Source: Erythroxylum novogranatense (Eukaryota; Streptophyta; Magnoliopsida; Malpighiales; Erythroxylaceae). From it: a stretch of 64,000 bases of DNA. The DNA is taken from positions 67,121,523-67,185,522 of the forward strand of contig CM057228.1 in the NCBI GenBank assembly GCA_029891385.1, read 5' to 3'. Under the pieces are notes generated by a model. The model worked only from the letters and a program-made list of their open reading frames with translations, was not told where the DNA came from and ran no database searches. The position numbers were made by a program, and so were the translations under genes. Below, one piece after another: positions 11,468 through 22,700 of the stretch (its first letter is position 1; every line of letters starts with the position of its first letter).

Positions 11468-12614
11468 TTTTGGACTTAACCAGATCATTTTATCTGTTTT
11501 GTGTGTTTTGTTTTGTTTATAAGTGTGTTGCATTGCATATTTCGAAAAAGTGTAAGAAATATCGATTTATGTTCATTCAATACAAAAAAGGTGAAAATTT
11601 TGAGAAATAAATCATTGTGGAATTTGTCTAACATGAAATTTCTGAAATAAATGACAAAGGTTTTGCAAACATGTTCTCGCTTATTTTTCAATTTATAAAC
11701 ATATTATCCACGAGCTATTTCAGCTCACCCCCTTTCATCCCCATCTCCAGGTATTCGAGCAGGAGATTTGGATGGAAGTATGACAAGTCTTATGTTCGAT
11801 TTCGTTTGTTTTGTGTTTTATATATTTGGGATTTGTGTATCAGTTTTATGTATGACAATCAGTCATTTCAGAATGTATGAAAGTTATGAAATTGTGTATG
11901 GAAATGAGTTATGTGTTTTGTTTATGATTATGATTTGGATATGTGTTGATGACTTTGATTAAAGATCGCTACTTATTGAAATGCTCTAGATATAAGAGTG
12001 CGTTTGTTTATGCTGAGATCCCGGACGGAGGGTCCGGTGGATTATGATGTTTGTGTGATTAATTGGAAAGTATAAAAGTGTTGTTTTGAACACTTTGCAG
12101 GATTGGGTTAGTCATAAGGCAGCCGTTATGCTGCCGAAATTTTGATAAAAATTGGTATAAAGATGAATTTTTGGGATTTGATTGATTGTATAAGCAGTTT
12201 GTATGATTTGAGGATTTGATTGAAGATAATTTCCAAGAAAAAGGAAATTGTATGATTTGATTGAGTTCGAGGAAAAATGCATATAAGAAAAAGAAAAAAA
12301 ATTATACCGAATTTCGGATAGGATTCGTCTAGGTTTCCAATGCGATTGTGTTTCTCTGTTCTTTATGTTCAGATGTCGGATCCGCTTTGTTAAGTGTTTG
12401 TTTAACTTTCGTATATTCGATTCGTTTTCGATTCGCTGTCGATTTTGTTTTCCGTATTATGTTATTCGATTCCGCTTTGTTTTTCGTTTCGCGTTATCGA
12501 ATGCTTTGTTTTTCGATTCGAAATTTCAATGTAAAATTTCCGTTTCCATTTGCTTTTGTTTCCTTCGCTTTTCGTTTTTCGGTTGGGATCCGGTCTCCGG
12601 ATCGGGTCCCAACA

Positions 12615-13985
12615 TACATTGTAGTTGAGATGAGGAATTTAATAGGTCATTTGCTTTCTTGAATGTTTTGTGGTCTCTCTCTTTTTACTAGAAAAACTAG
12701 CCTTTTTAGAATGCTTTCAGGATTGCTTTTACAGGCGATTGCATTCATCCATTAGATGGTCTGCAGCCAGTCTTGGTGGTTGGTGTGAAGGTTGAAATTT
12801 TAGAGAAAAAGTTTCCACATTGAAAAGAATAAAGTTGACTTTAGGAATACAATATTGCTTGAACCAAGTTATTCCAGTGCACTTTCAATCATTCTACTCC
12901 GAATAATTTCCAAGGAGTAGACTTGGTTTGGCTTGTTTATGTGATGTGGAACAGGTGGCATTGTATTCTAAACACGAGGCATGGTTCTTGTACTTACAAG
13001 AGGGCAGTTACAACACCTTTCGTTCATTATCGACTTAGAGTTGAAAGGAATGTAAGTATGTAACCTTCAATATATTATTTAAGGGATGCCAGTGCCACTA
13101 TGCGTCTTTTTAAGGTCGTGGAGTATTATATGTTCCAAAGTTGGTTTTTGCTTTAAGAAGTTTTCTCATGTCCAGAACTTCGTCTAATTTTTATTCAATA
13201 TTTTGAAAACTACCTAATTCGAATATGAATTCACTTATTAATTCAAAAGAATGCATTGTCCTTAAAAAGGCATCCAAATGCATGCAGCTTAGCTGGAGAG
13301 TTTGCTCTCAATTTTTTGAATCGGGTGAAGACAACTAGTGGTGGATAAATGCAATGATAAGTAGCTCTAGACATTCGAAAAGTACTGATTGTAAACAAAA
13401 ACACTCAATTCTTGAAGTTTATGAGCTATACTTTCTGAATTCATAGAATCAATTAGACCAAACTTGCTACCATTAATCCTTAAACTAGATATTCAATCAA
13501 AATCTTTCAATGCTTGGTTTATGATAATCACCTATTATTATTAATCTATAAGTGTATAGAGTCCATCGTATATAACAAAATAAAATTAGACATATTCCAT
13601 ATCATCGATCTTACAAAGGATTAGTACCAATCTATAAATCTTAGCTTAAAAAATATATAATATGAGAGTTAATTGAAGAGGATTAAACTAATAAGTTATT
13701 TAAAACTAAGAAGATAAATAATATTGAAAATAAATTAATAAAACAAATCTAAGGAATTTGAGGTTCCCTTACATAGTTTTATTTTTATCAAGGGCGACAC
13801 TCATGAGGGGATGGGTACCTTTTTTTATTAATAAGAAAAGCAAAAAGTACAGAGCAGAGGGCATGAACCTGACCTGCCTGAAACAAACAAAGTTGGCATT
13901 AACAAGTAATCTAGCACTAGATGTCATCCATCAAATACGTTAAAATATTAAAAAATTACAAACTCCAACATTTCTATTATTTATT
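12615..13985. other. No recognisable gene
   Basis: This AT-rich stretch between element A and the LINE remnant has no long open frame. One short frame near 12950-13035 reads as an ordinary-looking peptide (KHEAWFLYLQEGSYNTF) but has no flanking support and I could not assign it. Confidence 0.5.
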
Positions 13986-13989
13986 ACAT

Positions 13990-15395
13990 TTAAACAGTTC
14001 TTACTATTAATAAAGGGAAGTCTGACCTATCTAAAGTTAATATATCCCTCAATGTACGAGATATCAGTGATTGAGTACTGTAGGTGGTAAAACCCTCCAA
14101 CGAACATCCCAAATTTGATAAGAAATTTGTCGCTTGATTTGCCTCTTTATAATAATGAAAAAAACCATCCGCAAAAGAGAACCTCATATCTCAACTAACC
14201 AATCTGTCATCTTCCATGGAATTTGAACTCTACCAAGGCACATGTCAATCAAAACTTTGAAGTCCAATTCAACTATTACTCGAGAATTGGGTAATAATTC
14301 AGCACAAAGCTTCAATCCTTGCAAAATAGATTATGTTTCTACTTCTAGTCTTGTAACATGTTGCATAGGGAACGCAAATGCCAATGCACACCTTCCTACC
14401 TCATCTCGAACAATCATGCCACCTCCTCCTAGATGCACCATCAATGTTCGGTTTCAAAAATTCAAGGGAGATCTTGCACCAACATACTAGGGAAACCTTG
14501 CGGGGTCAAAAATACCTTTCAATAGTCTCCACCACATCTTGCAAATGTTTAACTAAAATGGCTGGAGAAAGAGGATCCTGTAAAACATAAGATATAAAAT
14601 CAATAATCTCTGAGATCACCAGAGAGATAGAAGGAGGCGATCCATCAAAATTTTGCCTAACAACGCATCTTCCAGATACTCTAACTAATGAAAAATGGCA
14701 ACACATGAAAGACCAGTCTCATAGCCAAATTGCCCCCAGTTGACCCAACCATATTAACATATCTTTATGCCTAAAGCAAGGATTTGGAAAACCAAAGGAC
14801 ATATTGATAAACCTCTAAAGGTGCCTAGCCCAATCACCAAAAAGGAGCACTTGATCTAGAGATTCTTTGCAACTATTCTAACAGTAGTTGCATCTCGAAG
14901 GTCCAAAAATCCCTAGCCTTCACAAGTTAATATTCAAATGAAGCCTATTTTTCCATAAGTGCAACATGAAAACGGATACTGTCATAGGAATTCCTTTATG
15001 CCAAATAATATTAACTATTATAGTTCATGTGCCCACATCTCTAACACGGATATAGGCGGAAGATGTGAAAAAATCCCTAATAGTTGTGTCCTTCCATATG
15101 AGTTTGTTACCAGAGTGAACAATACAATCTTGAATCTGCTTACAAATATCTAACATTCTTTTCCAAGTTAGAGAGTCCACTAGTCTAGGCTGAATCGCCT
15201 TAGGATCGCCTCTACCATACTTAGCTGCTACGAAGGATGCCTATAAAGAATTACCCACTAGATACCGCGACCAAAGCTTAGCCAAAAGGGCTAAATATAT
15301 GTTATATAAACGTTGCAAACCAACACCATCTTCCTCCGCGGGGCGACATAGGAATTTTCATTCAATCCAATGATTCTTAGTGTTGTGCCAAAATA
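13990..15395 (-). pseudogene. LINE (L1-type) remnant: RT end, zinc-binding domain, RNase H
   Basis: Three consecutive domains can be read on the minus strand in broken frames. About 15395-15200 holds the end of the reverse transcriptase (CRPAEEDGVGLQRLYN, then LLAKLWSRYL). About 15150-14800 holds the RT zinc-binding domain (WHKGIPM..., then a CNYC pair and ESLDQVLLFGDWA). About 14490-13990 holds a plant RVT_3-type RNase H (KPNIDGAS, LEVET, LCAELLPNSRVIVELDF, and REANQATNFLSNLGCSLEG at its end). This is the order of plant L1-clade LINEs that carry RNase H. Endonuclease and most of the RT are missing. No poly(A) tail or target duplication was found. Confidence 0.8.
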
Positions 15396-16260
15396 AGTTC
15401 TAAAAAATACCTAGGCTATTCTACTTGCAAGGATACAAGGTAGTTGTAGTTGATTACCTAGGGTCGTCTCTAAAGGAGGTGAAATTGGTTCACTCAAATT
15501 AATCTTGAATATAAATAAAAACAGATGCAATCCTAGACATTCTATCTTAATTTGTTGAGTAAAGGCTTAAAGAGAATCACATAATTAGACTAAAAAGTAA
15601 ACTAATTTAATTAGAAGCAAGAAAGAATTGATTAATCGATGTGGGAAACTCTTGAGAAATTAAATTCAATAATTTAATCTCCTAAGCATGACTAAGATGA
15701 ATTGATCAGATAATTGCCTTGCCAAAATTACCAATTGGGTTATAAATTAGTTCAAATAATAAACTAAATCTAACTTTCATATTCGACAAGGTTATTATCC
15801 AAAATAATTATGAAAACCCACTAATAACTACCCACTTAAGTTAATATATTTCTAATTCTTAACCCAAGTTTTTGTAGTTTCTTGTTCCAATATTAAACTT
15901 CTTCTCTCGATCCTTCGTTTAATATCTAAATGATGCAAAGGTTGGCTACATTATTACATCTAATAAGCTTAGAAGATATAGAAAATAATAAGACAACAAA
16001 ATAGTAACTTAATCATGCATGGTCGACCAAACTAGATTCATTAATTCGTAAGAAAAAAAATCAATCCATCATGGAATAAACAAGGCTCATCATCTTCATA
16101 TACTTCCATCTCATCTTTATTAGTATGAGAGAAGTAATAAAGCAATAAACATCGTGAATAATCAAAATGAACTATCAAACTCTAATAAGAGAAATAAATT
16201 CAACGTAGGAGTTCCATAATGCAACAGAGATAAAATAGAGACAACAAACAAATGAATGGT
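15396..16260. other. AT-rich DNA without a gene
   Basis: No coding trace is seen. The text around 15420-15720 (a 'tacaaggtagttgtagttg' phrase followed by an AT-rich tract) resembles non-coding parts of dispersed plant repeats, but I cannot assign a family. Confidence 0.45.
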
Positions 16261-16499
16261 CAGATTAAGATGTTTGCAACTCCCTAGTTTCGACTCTCTC
16301 GCTCTGCCTCTGTTCTTTATCACCCAAAAGAACGGATGCTCCTCTTGGCTTCAACTCTGTCTTGTCTCTATCTGTTGTTGTTTTTTTTTCTTCTTCACCA
16401 CCGACTATTCTCATACTAAAACAGTATTATGTGATCAACTTCTATCCAGAAATTGAAATTCTTAAAGACTAAATTAAAACTCGATTTCTTCAGAAAATT

Positions 16500-17458
16500 T
16501 GTAGCTCTATATTGCTAGTTTACTTTAAAGTAAAAATCATTCCATTTGGATAACCACAGAATAAGTTATGTCTAAAATAACAAATCATGTTCAAGTAGGA
16601 AAGACTTCTCCAAGATGAACCAAGGAAAGTTGGCCACGAACTTTTCCAGAGAGGAAAATTCCTCGTGAATTCTTACAAGTTGGCCGTGGTGAACCCAAGA
16701 GTTGGCCACGATAAACTTTTCTAGAGAGGAAATCCTTCAAGTTGGCCACGGCGAACCAAGGAGAGTTGGTAGTGGCGAACATTCATAGAAGCATACGTAG
16801 TGAATATGTTTCAGCTTCAAATTTTAACTTTCATCATTTCATATATAACCCATCTTATACCTAAACCATCTTTTCTACTTCATTTCCTCTTCATTCTCAA
16901 CTTCATTTTAACTCAATATCATTCATAAATAAATCATGATCATTAACTCAAAAACAGATGTTCATATACCATTCATCAATAACTCTTAATCAACATCAAA
17001 ACATGTTTCATTCATTTAATCAAGAAGAGTGATACTTATACTTACTTGTTTAGCTTTAATATCTTCAAACTCTTCAAGATCTCTCTTAACCCTAGCTTGA
17101 TTTTCTCTCCCTTTCTCTCCTTTCTTTTCTTCTCTTCGTTTTTTTCTCTCTTCTTTCCCTCAATCATGTTTTTCTCTCTTCTTCAAAGCAAGACAACATT
17201 TTTTCTTCCAATTTTACCCTTAATGAGTGCAAAAAGTCCACCTTGCCCTTCTCTTTTATGCTTTAAAGTTTTTTATTCTTAAGTGGCCTACCAAAAATAC
17301 CCTTTTTACACTACACTCTTACTAATTTAATTCAACTAACCAATGTACTAAAATCCTACTAACAATACATAATAATTAACTCCAAAAATTAATCTATCAA
17401 GACCTCAAAATTTATTTAAATCATGCTTAATAATAATTAAAAAAAATCGGGGGTCAAC
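16500..17458 (-). mobile_element. LTR-like piece G (minus strand), outer end at 17458
   Basis: Read on the minus strand from 17458 the sequence starts TGTTGACCCCCGATTTTT, very close to the TGTTGGACCCCGATTTTT start of LTR A. It contains a pyrimidine/purine-biased tract (17100-17180), a repeat cassette based on 'gttggccacggcgaac' (16618-16768) and the CATAACTT-type box near 16571-16535. It appears to be inserted in a D-family LTR fragment that resumes at 17459. The inner border could not be located, so the start given is a minimum. Confidence 0.5.
16618..16768 (-). repeat. GC-rich repeat cassette of LTR piece G
   Basis: The motif 'gttggccacggcgaac' and close variants appear about five times, interspersed with 'ttttccagagaggaaa' stretches. 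Confidence 0.75.
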
Positions 17459-18480
17459 ACAAATAGACTAGTTATTAATAAGGGTCCAAATGGGACCATA
17501 GGAAGGTGAAAAAATGTCATTACCACTCACCACTTATCTCTCACGATATCACATTTTTTCATGACACTCTCCTTAATGTCTTTCATTTTAACTCTTGTTT
17601 TCATCTTCTTCGTGGCCTTCTCTTCTTCTTCATGATTTTGATTCACCAAACCTCCATCAACGTTACACCTTGCTTTCATTTATCAATTGCTACTTTAATC
17701 TTGTTGCCTCTTTCATTTGCCACAAGAAAACCTAACCTAATCCACCTTCAAGATGATGATCATTTGACATGATAAGTTAGGGATTCTTGGTGTTTTTGAT
17801 GAGCTTGGAGTTTCATCAAGTAAGTAGCTTGTTAATCTTCACGGATAGTGTTAAATGAAACATGTATGATAAGTAATTTGAGATTGATGATTGATCGTAA
17901 AATTTAGATGTGTGAGTCATGAGTGATGAAATGTATATATAGATGTCTTGCTTTTACATGTATGATGATTAATGATTCATAAATTGATATAGAGATGATT
18001 TAGAGGTAGAATGAATCCTAATAGGATGTAGAAAGAAGTGCAGAAAAAAAATTGATTTATAAATGGATGCTCATGTTCTATTTTGGATGATTAAAAACGT
18101 GGATTATGAGTTGTTTTAGAAATGGATTGGATTGTGTATTGAAGTTAAAGAAAATGCAAGTGTAGTATCTTGAAAAGAGAAAAACTAGGATGAAAGTTTA
18201 GATATAAAGTGATAATGGTGTTTAAAGTGTGCTGGAATATGTTAGATGTAACTAAATATGCATATTTATTTTAATCATAACTTGATCTGTAGATATCGAA
18301 ATGAGATGATTTTTAGTTTGGACTAAATTAGAGATATATGGCTACATTTTTCATTAAGGCATCAAATTCAAATTCTGTCTTTAATAGTTTCAAATTTTGA
18401 CTTGAAGTTAAATAGTGGGTATAGTAAATTGATGGATGAATACATGTATGTTGTGTTTTGTTTTGTTTTGAGAGTATGAA
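17459..18480 (+). mobile_element. Fragment of a D-family LTR
   Basis: This stretch aligns by eye with about 47197-48500 of LTR D. Shared blocks include 'gttattaa-ggg', 'cctccatcaac-tta-acctt', 'atgatgattaat-ttcataa', and the 'cataacttgatctgtagatat' to 'ctgtctttaa' block. No LTR ends of its own are visible, so it is a truncated copy, cut on the left by piece G. Confidence 0.65.
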
Positions 18481-19400
18481 AACCTTAACATGTCTAGTCG
18501 TTTCTTTTGCATATCCATTAATAAATAAAATAATTTCTTTTTTTGCCTAAATCATTTCGGTCATTCTTTATCACCTATTAATTAATCAACAAATTTTAAA
18601 ATAAAAATTAAACTTTATTGAATAGAATAAGAAGATACTACAAATAAGATACTACAAATACACATGAAGACCAAAATATGCAACATAATAAATTAATTAT
18701 ACTCGAGGAAACCGTCATAATACAAAGATGGAAACAACAAATCCTATATCCTAACATTATCAAAACTATTATGTGCAAAAGTACATTATACAATGAGAGA
18801 GAGGAAAACCAATAGATAATATTTTAATTTATTGATAGAAACTATGAAAGTTACATAGGTCTTATTGAATTGCTTTAAAAAATCAAACATAACTACACAA
18901 AAGTTAAGTAAAAAGGAAAATTATGAATCTAAAGATGGTCAATTGAAACTTTTGAGTAAAAATATTTAAAATCTTACTATCGAGAGAACAATAAGAATAG
19001 TTAAAGAGGAGGTAGAGTTTTACAAAAGAGTTGTCATAGAGTTGAAAGAGAAAGAAGGGTTAAATTAACTAGCATATATTTTAGATTAAATTCTTGAAAA
19101 AAGTAATCTAAATACTAAGGAAAGTGTTAGGATTTAAAATCCAAATGAAGTGTTACTACATTTTCTAGATTGAGAATGCTTTTACTTTTCTAACTACTAA
19201 AAAAATGAATCAAACGTGATAATATAAATTTTAAGAAAAAGATAACTTTTTCAAGCAATAATTTATGCCAACCGAACAAGGCATTAATATAAATAATTTG
19301 GATGGAATTGGTGAGATTTTTAAATAATATTTAAATTATTTGTTACAGCGAAATAATTTTAAAAAATTGAAAAGAAATGGATGTCTTTTTCCGGACTAGT
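18481..19400. other. Gene-free upstream region of the CCCH gene
   Basis: This is AT-rich DNA without open frames or recognised repeats. It precedes the putative TATA box at 19419 and presumably holds the distal promoter. Confidence 0.5.
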
Positions 19401-19418
19401 TTTACATCCCACGGGATC

Positions 19419-19426
19419 TTATATAG
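19419..19426 (+). promoter_or_regulatory. Putative TATA box of the CCCH gene
   Basis: TTATATAG lies about 310 bases before the start codon in a locally less AT-rich stretch. TGGGCT (19447) and TGGGCC (19489), which resemble plant site II elements, follow within 75 bases. The transcription start is inferred to be near 19450. Confidence 0.4.
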
Positions 19427-19652
19427 TCGCTCTTTTGCTTTGAAATTGGGCTTTATTTGCTGTTAGGGCTCCAAAATTGGCTTCGCACTGGGCCGACGCC
19501 ATTTGCCGAGTGCCGACCCCTCCTCTGAAATCAAATATCCACCCTCTTCGACACAAGTTTTCTGTTTATTTTCTATTGGTAACACTTGTTTATTTTCTTT
19601 AGGAATCGTTGTTGCCCTACAACTAGGCGCTGCAATTATCATTGACAATCGA

Positions 19653-19712
19653 ATGCGGACTCCTTTCCTACAATATTTATTTTTCCTTCTTCGTTCCGAC
19701 TATCGGTTCTAA
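19653..19712 (+). promoter_or_regulatory. Short upstream open reading frame in the CCCH leader
   Basis: ATG at 19653 opens a 19-codon frame ending in TAA at 19710-19712, 20 bases before the main ATG at 19733. If the leader includes it, it could lower translation of the main frame. This is inferred from position only. Confidence 0.4.
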
Positions 19713-19732
19713 AGATTCCAAGTCTTAAGAAA

Positions 19733-22700
19733 ATGGTTGAAAGGAAGCTTTTTAAGACCAAGTTATGTGTTTTGTATCGGAGAGGTTACTGTCCCCGTCC
19801 GAATTGCTCCTTTGCTCATGGAAATGCCGAGCTTCGCCAATTCAATGCCTCTTTAAGCGGTAATTTTATTTATATTCTTCACGTCTTTGGTTGTTAAGCA
19901 ATTATTCAAGGTTTATTGAATAAATAACCATTATCTATTAAGAGATATTTGGGAAGCTTGATTTTAAAAATCAAAACTCAGTATATGGGTCTAATTGCTA
20001 TATTATGCCTACGTTTGAATATAATATTTTATGTGATTACGGGTGAGTGCCCAAGACCCTACTGGCTGTTGTAGAGTTTTGAACTTCTCTTCTCTGTTAT
20101 TTTTCATTATAAGCGAAATTTTGATGGCTGCTTCCCAGGTTTTAATTCCTTGTAGCATTTTATTGAAGAATTTCACTAAGATGCTGTTAAAATTTCATGA
20201 ATTTTGTTTCGAATGACACAATATCTACCGTACATTTTCGTGACAAAAGTACCTTTAAAATCTCTTACTTTTTTTTTTTATGGCTGGTACCTTTTCCCTT
20301 GCCGTTATTTGATTATGGGCCAAAAGAAATTCCTTTTACTTGCTAAATATCCAGAGTCTTATTTCTTTTCTTTGGATATAACATTCATTAAGTTACACTT
20401 TCTTAGTTTCTCTTATTATAGGCGGTTATTGCTGAGAACCATTTGTTCGTAGATGCTTACTTTTTTCATATTACAATGAATGAGCCAGAGGAAAAGGGTC
20501 CAGATGTAATGATGTTTGAATAATGTATTCGGGGATTTGTGGTCACATTGGTATAATTATTCAATATTCCACCGTGTCTTTTTCCGGAGATTAGTGTCAC
20601 AAAATATCAGCAGTCAGGATTCCTAACTTTCATGCAAAAGCATTACTGGCAGGCTTGTTATTTACTCCTTCAGAGCAGATATTATTGATTATCGTGGATC
20701 TTGATGATATTAATTATCAGTCATCTTACTTTGTCTGTCCAACTACACACGGTCTCAGTGAAGGATCAGCAGTATGTCTGTTCATATGTCAAACTCTGAT
20801 GGCGTTGAAATGACGAGCTTATTTGTCAAAGTTCGGAAGTATTGTCTGTGATTATATGTTGGTGAAGAATACTACATCACTTATTCAATCCTTCACCTGA
20901 ATTTAGCTGCAGAGGGAATTCTTTTTATGGTCGACATGTGCAATTTTTTGGACTTATTTCCTGAAGATTTTTTTTCCAATTGTCTGATACCATATCAGTG
21001 GTCAATGGTTCATAATATGGCACCAGGGAGAAAACTATATTGTTCAGACTGTTATGCGTCTTATTACTCAGCAAGCAGTTGGATATGTTGATCATTCTTC
21101 TTTATTGCTACTTCAGTATCAAAGAATTCTCCAAGTGTTATGTGCGCAAATTCTATTTATATTCATTATATGATTGGATAGTTTTATGGCCCCTTCAGAA
21201 TTGTCAGGCAGGCTCTAATTTCTATTGCCTAGTATGTTAAATCATATTGTTCCATATGATGGTAAGCTAGCTTCACAACTAGGTATGAATACTCGACCTC
21301 TTTTGACTGAAGGACATACATTTAATCTACTGTTCTTTAAACATTTAATCTTTTGTTCTTGAAACTTTTCTTTCTTATGTTACAGCTAAGCAAGGTTATC
21401 GGGGTGGTGACTTAAGAAATAAACTTGATAAGAGACTTTCTCCGAAGCGAAGATATTCTTTAGGAAGAAATGCAAGGCACCGGAACAGATATTCTGGTCA
21501 GACATTTTAAGTTCATGATGTTCTTTTACTTGCACAGTTTTATTGGTTCCTGTCTCTGTTATGTTATTTCTTTGTAGTGGATGATGTGAATTGAGCTTTA
21601 GAACCTTGGGTATCTGTTATTATCAAGACTTCAATCTGTGATATCATCATCAGATGCAACAGTCAATGTGTTTGACCTTTTTTATGCGCTCTGTTAATTT
21701 TGTGTGTTTGCAGGTTCTAGCCCATCAAGGTCCCTTGAGAATAACAGGTTAATTTACATGATCTCCCTGCATCCTTTATCTTGAGACATTATAGGCTTTT
21801 CCTTTCTCTTTGTTGTATCTTACAGTTTTAAGCTTACTTTTGTCATTTCATTTTTCATCCATGCATGTTGTACAAAGGAATCCTTTAACCTTAGTGAAAC
21901 AAATTTGGAATCTTCTATATAATATGAGATCTTTTGCTAATGTTGAAATTATCGGTAGCTGACAATTAGGTGTCATGCTCAAGTGTCTCCATGGTTCTTG
22001 ACCATGATAGAAACATAGTCTAAAGAGCAGTTTAAAATCCAAACATGGAGAAAAAAAAAACTCTCATGGAGTGTGCAATCAATTTATGTAGGTTCTCTGC
22101 ATTAAATAAAAATTATGCTTATCAAGCAAATCCATGAGGAGTCCAACCAGAAAAGGTTAATTTTGCTTGGTCTACCTTGGTCTTTTGAATAGCCTTCCGC
22201 AAAAACATATTTCTTTTGTCATTAACACTTTGTGTAAACACTTTCTTCTACATGATTTCTACTTGAACCTTTTCATATATAAGCATTTTGGGTTTTTGCT
22301 TTTCGTTATGTTCTGTTTCATCACCATATTTTACCCATATTGCAGTGACAGAAAGCGAAGAAAAAAGACGTTTGATGATGAAGGTGATTTACCTGGAAAT
22401 TTGCAAAATGCTGACCAATTACACAATCAAGTTAAAGAGAAGAAAAATTCATCTGGTTCAAGAGCTGTTTTTAAAGAGCAGGTTAGAACCAAACCAGTCT
22501 TTATGTTGTATTGTGGAAATCTATTATTTGTAAAAAAAAAAATTCTCCTCGCTTTTTGAAACTATTGGCAGTTGAAGGACATGCAGTCACAAATTGACTT
22601 TCTTGAGCGCCAAAAATCCCAGTTAAAGGTGAGTGTACTCTCTGCTTAGTTGGATTGTCTTTTGATTGCAACTTTATTCAAGTTTTTATCCTTAAAGTTT

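Larger units (their letters stand above)
791..12614 (+). mobile_element. Element A, 3' LTR, split by nested element N1
   Basis: The LTR starts TGTTGGACCCCG at 791 and ends GGGTCCCAACA at 12614, giving matching inverted ends and TG...CA termini. Removing N1 and one copy of its target duplication leaves about 4.42 kb, very long for an LTR. It carries several internal repeat blocks, a TA microsatellite and a GC-rich hairpin (listed separately). No host gene is seen inside it. The 5-bp target duplication cannot be tested because the left flank is outside the window. Confidence 0.85.

Noticed and set aside
22167..22559. 130-residue open frame on the plus strand
   Set aside because: It is exon 4 of the CCCH gene read through into both neighbouring introns; only 22346-22481 is coding.
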